Assembly: GCF_021531435.1 (NCBI RefSeq)
Contig: NZ_JAFBIS010000007.1
Span: 60,608 to 124,607 of the forward strand
Source of the DNA: Oscillibacter valericigenes
GTDB lineage: Bacteria > Bacillota > Clostridia > Oscillospirales > Oscillospiraceae
Length of the DNA stretch: 64,000 nt
Direction of reading: 5' to 3'
Positions 60,443-64,000 of this stretch are shown here, one piece after another. Below the pieces are notes generated by a model. It was not told the origin of the DNA. It made no database searches and was given only the letters and a program-made list of their open reading frames with translations. The stretch's first letter is position 1; every line of letters starts with the position of its first letter. A program made the position numbers and the translations under genes.

Positions 60443-62122
60443 ATGGGAAAGCCCGGGCAGAATGGCGGCCAGACCTACACGGAAAAAACGAAGCAACAAA
60501 ACATCGTGGTGGAGGAGCACCGCCAGCCCCAGAATGAAATGATGGCCCCGCAGCACGAAATGGCCGAGCAGCGGCAGGCAGAAGGGATTTCCCCATACGC
60601 CCGCTTCTTTCACAGTATCAAGCCGCTGCCGCCGCTGCCTTTGGCGGGAGGCCCCGTCCCGAAAGAGGAGAAGGTAGGCTATAAGGAGCGCAAGCGGCAG
60701 AAGAAGCAGTACGAGGATCTGGGGAAGGAGAACCGCCTGCTGCGGCAGGATGAGGTAAAAGCCCTGCCGCAGTTCCAGACCAGGGAGAGGCGGGAGAAGT
60801 GGGCCAACGAGACGCTGCCTCACTCCAAGCTCACCCGGGAACAGACCCTGAAGCAGGTCCTGAACGATAAGGACTACTCCAACTTTGAGAATCTGGACCT
60901 CGTCTCCCGCAATTTAATTGCCACCAACGCGCTGGCCAAATTCGTCAAAGACTACAACATCGGCGAAAACAGTGATCCAGAGGCTATTTGCGCCCAGATC
61001 CAGCGCACCGGCGAGGGCGTCAGCGCCCTTTTGGACCCGACACTGCGGCTGGGCCTGTCCCTGGCACAGCATTCACTTGACTACCGTCCGAAGGTACGGA
61101 ACTTTTTCCGCAAGCTGGATGAGGCGATGTCCACAGCGGTGATGGTATCCACCCTGACCCATGTGGCCGACCAGAACGCGGTCAAGACCTATTTTCAGGG
61201 CAAGGGGTCGCCCGACGCCGACGGGGACGCCCGGAACGCCATCGAAGCCAACAAAGCCCAGCAGATCCAAATCGCCAAGCGGCTGCTGCTGATGCAGATC
61301 TCCAACTTCAAGGAAGTCAGAACGGTCAAGAAGCACCGTTTCAAAGCGGACGAGACCCGCAAGGAGAATTGGGATAAATCCATGGCCGTAGCGCTGAGCC
61401 ACTGCTCCCGCGTTGTGCTGACCCTTCCAAAGGAGGATGTTTTCAGCAGTGCCAACGCACATCAAAAAATGTGGAAGTCCATCCTGACCATAGACGGGGC
61501 AAACACCGCCCAGGACAACAGCCGCGCCAGCTCCACCCACTCCATTAAGCGCAGAAAGGTCAAGAACAACGGTTCCATGGGCAGCAAGGAGAAGAAAGTC
61601 TGGTTCAACCTGATCGGTCAGCGGGGCATGAACTGCGCCATCGGCGGTCTGGGCAATGCCGGCGTCAGCGGCAAGACCCTCTGCAACGACGGCTCCTGCG
61701 GTCATTTCTACTCCATGTACAAGGAAGCCGACGCCGATCACTACGGCGCTATGCTCATGGGCCTGGAGTCGGACGCCAACGCCGTGACCAACCAGATGGG
61801 CCACACCCACGACTGGCACGCCACCGCGGAAAAGGCGTCCAGCCTGGGCGGTCAGCGCACCGACGAGGTGGGCGATAAGTACGGCGGGCGCCAATGCGAC
61901 CTCAGCGAGATCCCCGCTAACACCATCACCCTGTGGATGACCTCTCTGGAGCACGCCATGCTCTACTGGCAGTCCCAGCCGGGCGGCATGTCCTCCCCGG
62001 AGGCTGTCAAAGCTATGGAGATGATCTCCGGCAAGAAGTTGGATGCGGATAGCCAGCGCGAGCTGCTCACTCTGCTGAACAATGCGGAAGCACGTCTTCT
62101 CTTCCCTCATTTTTATAATTAA
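60443..62122 (+). CDS. Unrecognised 559-residue polar protein
   Basis: I do not recognise this protein. GGAGAGGAG precedes the ATG. The first 130 residues are Gln/Glu/Lys/Pro-rich and look disordered. A helical middle follows (TLKQVLNDKDYSNFENLDLV, RNFFRKLDEAMSTAVMVSTL). The C-terminal third has ordered-looking motifs that could be catalytic: CNDGSCGHFYSMYKEADADH, YGAMLMGLESDANA and GHTHDWHATAEKASSLGGQR. There is no signal peptide or membrane helix. It resembles secreted effectors or toxins in being long, hydrophilic and modular, but that is only an impression. The GNAT gene follows by 28 nt and is probably co-transcribed. Confidence 0.8.
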   Translation: MGKPGQNGGQTYTEKTKQQNIVVEEHRQPQNEMMAPQHEMAEQRQAEGISPYARFFHSIKPLPPLPLAGGPVPKEEKVGYKERKRQKKQYEDLGKENRLLRQDEVKALPQFQTRERREKWANETLPHSKLTREQTLKQVLNDKDYSNFENLDLVSRNLIATNALAKFVKDYNIGENSDPEAICAQIQRTGEGVSALLDPTLRLGLSLAQHSLDYRPKVRNFFRKLDEAMSTAVMVSTLTHVADQNAVKTYFQGKGSPDADGDARNAIEANKAQQIQIAKRLLLMQISNFKEVRTVKKHRFKADETRKENWDKSMAVALSHCSRVVLTLPKEDVFSSANAHQKMWKSILTIDGANTAQDNSRASSTHSIKRRKVKNNGSMGSKEKKVWFNLIGQRGMNCAIGGLGNAGVSGKTLCNDGSCGHFYSMYKEADADHYGAMLMGLESDANAVTNQMGHTHDWHATAEKASSLGGQRTDEVGDKYGGRQCDLSEIPANTITLWMTSLEHAMLYWQSQPGGMSSPEAVKAMEMISGKKLDADSQRELLTLLNNAEARLLFPHFYN

Positions 62123-62150
62123 ATCCCCATGACAGAACGGGAGGATCTTT

Positions 62151-63038
62151 ATGACGAACGAACAACTGCCTGAAGTGGAGCTTTATTCCATAGGCCCAAA
62201 CGAAGCAGATCACGCCGCTCCGCTGCTGACGGCGGAGGCGGTGGAAGCCATCAAAAGCGGCGAAGCCTTCGGCATGGCCCTGGTGGAAGAGGGCGAGGTC
62301 CGGGCCGCCGCCTGCGCCCGGCTTCTGCCGGAAAACGAGGAGGTCCTGGAGCTGATCAGCCTCTATGTGGCCCCGGCGTTCCGCCGCCGCGCATTGGGCG
62401 GCACGCTGCTGATGGAGCTGCTGGAAGAGACGATGAACGCCACGGACGGCGGCCTGCACTGGGTCGTTTCCTCGTTTATGCCCGGGACGGAGGGCGTGGA
62501 GCCTCTGCTTGCCAATGCGGGCTTCCGGATGGAGCAGGACAAACAGGCCGTTTCCTGGCGGCTGCCTGTGGCTGACCTCGCGGACAGCCCGCTGCTGAAC
62601 CGGCCCGCGCCGGTGCCCGCCGGATGCACCCTGCGCACGCTGGAAGAGCTGCCCGACTATTGCCTCCGCCAGCTGGTGCAGGAGCTGAAAAAGAACGGTG
62701 TGGATGACCTCACCGCCCCGGAGATGCGGCAGGCACTCCAGACATCCAGTTACATCCTTCTTGATGCGAAGGGCCAGCCGAAGGCCTGCGCCATTTTTTC
62801 CGGCGCGGGCGAAGGCGGTGTTTACCTGTCCCAGTTCTTCACGGCGGGCGGCAATGCCGCTGCCGCCATAGCGGTACTGCAGGCGGGCGGAAAGGCCCTT
62901 TTGTCGCAGCTTCCGGGCGAAACGGTGCTGGAGATCCCCACCCTGGCGGATTCTTCCGCGCGGCTGGTGCGCAAGCTGATCCCGTCCAGTCAGGCCGTGT
63001 GCCTGACCCGCGCCGTTCTGGACCTGGCAGGCATCTGA
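62151..63038 (+). CDS. GNAT-family acetyltransferase, probably two GNAT units
   Basis: The 295-residue protein shows a GNAT acetyl-CoA site in the first half (LELISLYVAPAFRRRALGGT, then LLMELLEETMNA), with RRRALGG as the pyrophosphate loop. The second half repeats the fold more weakly (SYILLDAKGQPKACAIFSGA, then AAAIAVLQAGGKALLSQLPG). Such tandem forms often have one active and one structural unit. GGGAGG precedes the ATG. It follows the orphan 559-residue gene by 28 nt in one operon ended by a strong terminator, so it might modify that protein or give immunity to its action; this is speculation. Confidence 0.83.
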   Translation: MTNEQLPEVELYSIGPNEADHAAPLLTAEAVEAIKSGEAFGMALVEEGEVRAAACARLLPENEEVLELISLYVAPAFRRRALGGTLLMELLEETMNATDGGLHWVVSSFMPGTEGVEPLLANAGFRMEQDKQAVSWRLPVADLADSPLLNRPAPVPAGCTLRTLEELPDYCLRQLVQELKKNGVDDLTAPEMRQALQTSSYILLDAKGQPKACAIFSGAGEGGVYLSQFFTAGGNAAAAIAVLQAGGKALLSQLPGETVLEIPTLADSSARLVRKLIPSSQAVCLTRAVLDLAGI

Positions 63039-63145
63039 GCCGAAAGCCGCCGCAGCACCGGCAGGACAGGCGGAAGCCTTGCCGATTTCCAACACGGGGC
63101 AGAATGCCTTCATACGGCTCTGCCGAAAATGCCATCAGCCTATTA

Positions 63146-63194
63146 AAAAAGGCTATGAAAAAGTTCCATATCGGAACTTCTTCATAGCCTTTTT
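63146..63194. terminator. Bidirectional terminator
   Basis: AAAAAGGCTATGAA pairs with TTCATAGCCTTTTT, continued by AAGTTCC/GGAACTT with one bulge. It separates the GNAT gene from the convergent CoA-transferase gene. Confidence 0.88.
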
Positions 63195-63220
63195 ATCTAT
63201 TCACCCGCGTGTGAAAGTGC

Positions 63221-64000
63221 TCATCTCTTGTTGGATCTGCGCCAGATCTTTTGATCTTCCGCCGCGGCGATCAGGTCTTCCCGGAAGTCCGGGTGGGCGA
63301 TGGAGACCAGCAGCTCCGCCCGTTCCCAGGTGGACCGGCCCGCAAGATTCACCGCGCCGTATTCCGTCACGATGTAGTAGGCCTGGCTGCGGGGGTCCGT
63401 CACGATGTCCCCGCCGAAGTGGGGCAGAACGCGGGAGCGGCGCACGCCGGTTTTGTCCACGAAGGAGGAGGTCATGCAGATGAACGCCTTGCCTCCCTTT
63501 GACATGGCGGCTCCGGTGAGGTAATCCAGCTGGCCGCCGGTGCCGCTGATGTGCCGCAGGCCCGCGCTCTCGGCGCAGACCTGGCCGTACAGGTCCACGG
63601 CAATACAGTTGTTGATGGAGATCATGTTGTCCAGCTTGCCGATGGTCTCCGGCGCGTTAACGTATTCCAGCGGCTCCACCACGACCCCCGGGTTCTGGTC
63701 CACCCAGTCGTAGAGGGCCTGAGAGCCGAACACGATGCCCGTCACGCCCTTGCCCCGCTGGTGAGACTTGCGGCGGTTGGTCAGCTTTCCGGCCTTATAC
63801 AGCTCATAGTAGGCGTCGCCGCACAGCTCCGTGTGCATCCCCAAGTCCTTTAAATCGGACTCCGCCAACCGGGCGCCTACCACGTTGGGCATGCCGCCGA
63901 TGCCAAGCTGCAAAGTGGCGCCGTCCACGATGTGGGGCACGATGAGGTCCGCGATCTTCACATCCTCCTCCGTGGGCGGGGCGATGGGGAACTGGGGCAG
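63221..64000 (-). CDS. Acetyl-CoA hydrolase/CoA-transferase, butyryl-CoA or 4-hydroxybutyrate type (5' end outside window)
   Basis: The last 259 residues of the enzyme are present; the frame is open to the window edge. Segments are [80 protein letters not shown] and [23 protein letters not shown]. The GTGGQxD loop forms the oxyanion hole of family I CoA-transferases, and the nearby Glu is the likely catalytic residue. Members move CoA between acetate and butyryl-CoA or 4-hydroxybutyryl-CoA, the last step of butyrate formation in gut anaerobes. The GTG at 63961 is inside the gene and not its start. Confidence 0.87.
   Translation of the reverse strand: MPQFPIAPPTEEDVKIADLIVPHIVDGATLQLGIGGMPNVVGARLAESDLKDLGMHTELCGDAYYELYKAGKLTNRRKSHQRGKGVTGIVFGSQALYDWVDQNPGVVVEPLEYVNAPETIGKLDNMISINNCIAVDLYGQVCAESAGLRHISGTGGQLDYLTGAAMSKGGKAFICMTSSFVDKTGVRRSRVLPHFGGDIVTDPRSQAYYIVTEYGAVNLAGRSTWERAELLVSIAHPDFREDLIAAAEDQKIWRRSNKR

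Overview
The window is a chromosomal stretch of a GC-rich (by eye about 60 %) anaerobic Bacillota genome. Pointers to that group are AGGAGG-type ribosome sites before most genes, a TPP riboswitch, a T-box leader, SLH-domain surface protein, YitT and CarD-type proteins, a Ktr-like potassium system, and a butyryl-CoA/4-hydroxybutyrate:acetate-type CoA-transferase at the right edge. A butyrate-forming Oscillospiraceae relative (Oscillibacter/Dysosmobacter/Lawsonibacter-like) is my inference. I see no rRNA, tRNA, CRISPR array, intact transposase or prophage.

Layout. 1-4777: iron/thiamine-type ABC importer (minus strand) facing its likely LacI repressor, with AAACGTT operators between. 4901-8606: small unknown protein, a GT4 glycosyltransferase behind a hairpin-rich leader, a divergent pair of FPNIP-type paralogues with Thr-rich tails, a glutaredoxin-like protein. 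8679-14582: TrkA/TrkH potassium uptake, sugar isomerase, CarD regulator, RidA, and an M23 cell-wall peptidase. 14893-18772: phosphotransacetylase with a duplicated 3' end, D-aminoacylase-type amidohydrolase, YitT. 18835-27437: large S-layer-type protein, prfB, MATE exporter, frameshifted GGDEF gene, GAPDH.

27698-33440: two tandem 16-codon micro-ORFs divergent from a LysR gene, then a TPP-riboswitch operon thiD-tenA-ABC transporter for pyrimidine (HMP) salvage. 33586-41173: CPA2 antiporter, a decaying cluster (ATP-grasp with an in-frame amber codon, alpha-E gene fused out of frame to an AstE-like tail, intact AstE-like gene), a deaminase behind an attenuator-like leader, and a GT2 plus UDP-galactopyranose mutase pair. 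The mutase lacks an ordinary start codon.

41281-52983: sugar/polyol catabolism. A LacI gene faces an isomerase/dehydrogenase/binding-protein operon, with twin TGTGC-N3-GCACA operators at the operon's promoter. Next comes a T-box trpBA operon, and without a visible terminator a second set: binding protein, two-domain ATPase, permease and FGGY kinase. 53000-60186: unknown genes, a VOC protein and a signalling island (5'-truncated REC-GGDEF, hybrid histidine kinase, HTH regulator, Hpt protein). 60283-63038: an unrecognised 559-residue protein with a structured leader, followed by a GNAT gene. 63221-64000: CoA-transferase, cut by the window edge.

A recurring theme is recent gene damage: one frameshift, one amber codon, one lost start codon, one deletion fusion, one 5' truncation, one duplicated gene tail and one C-terminal fossil.
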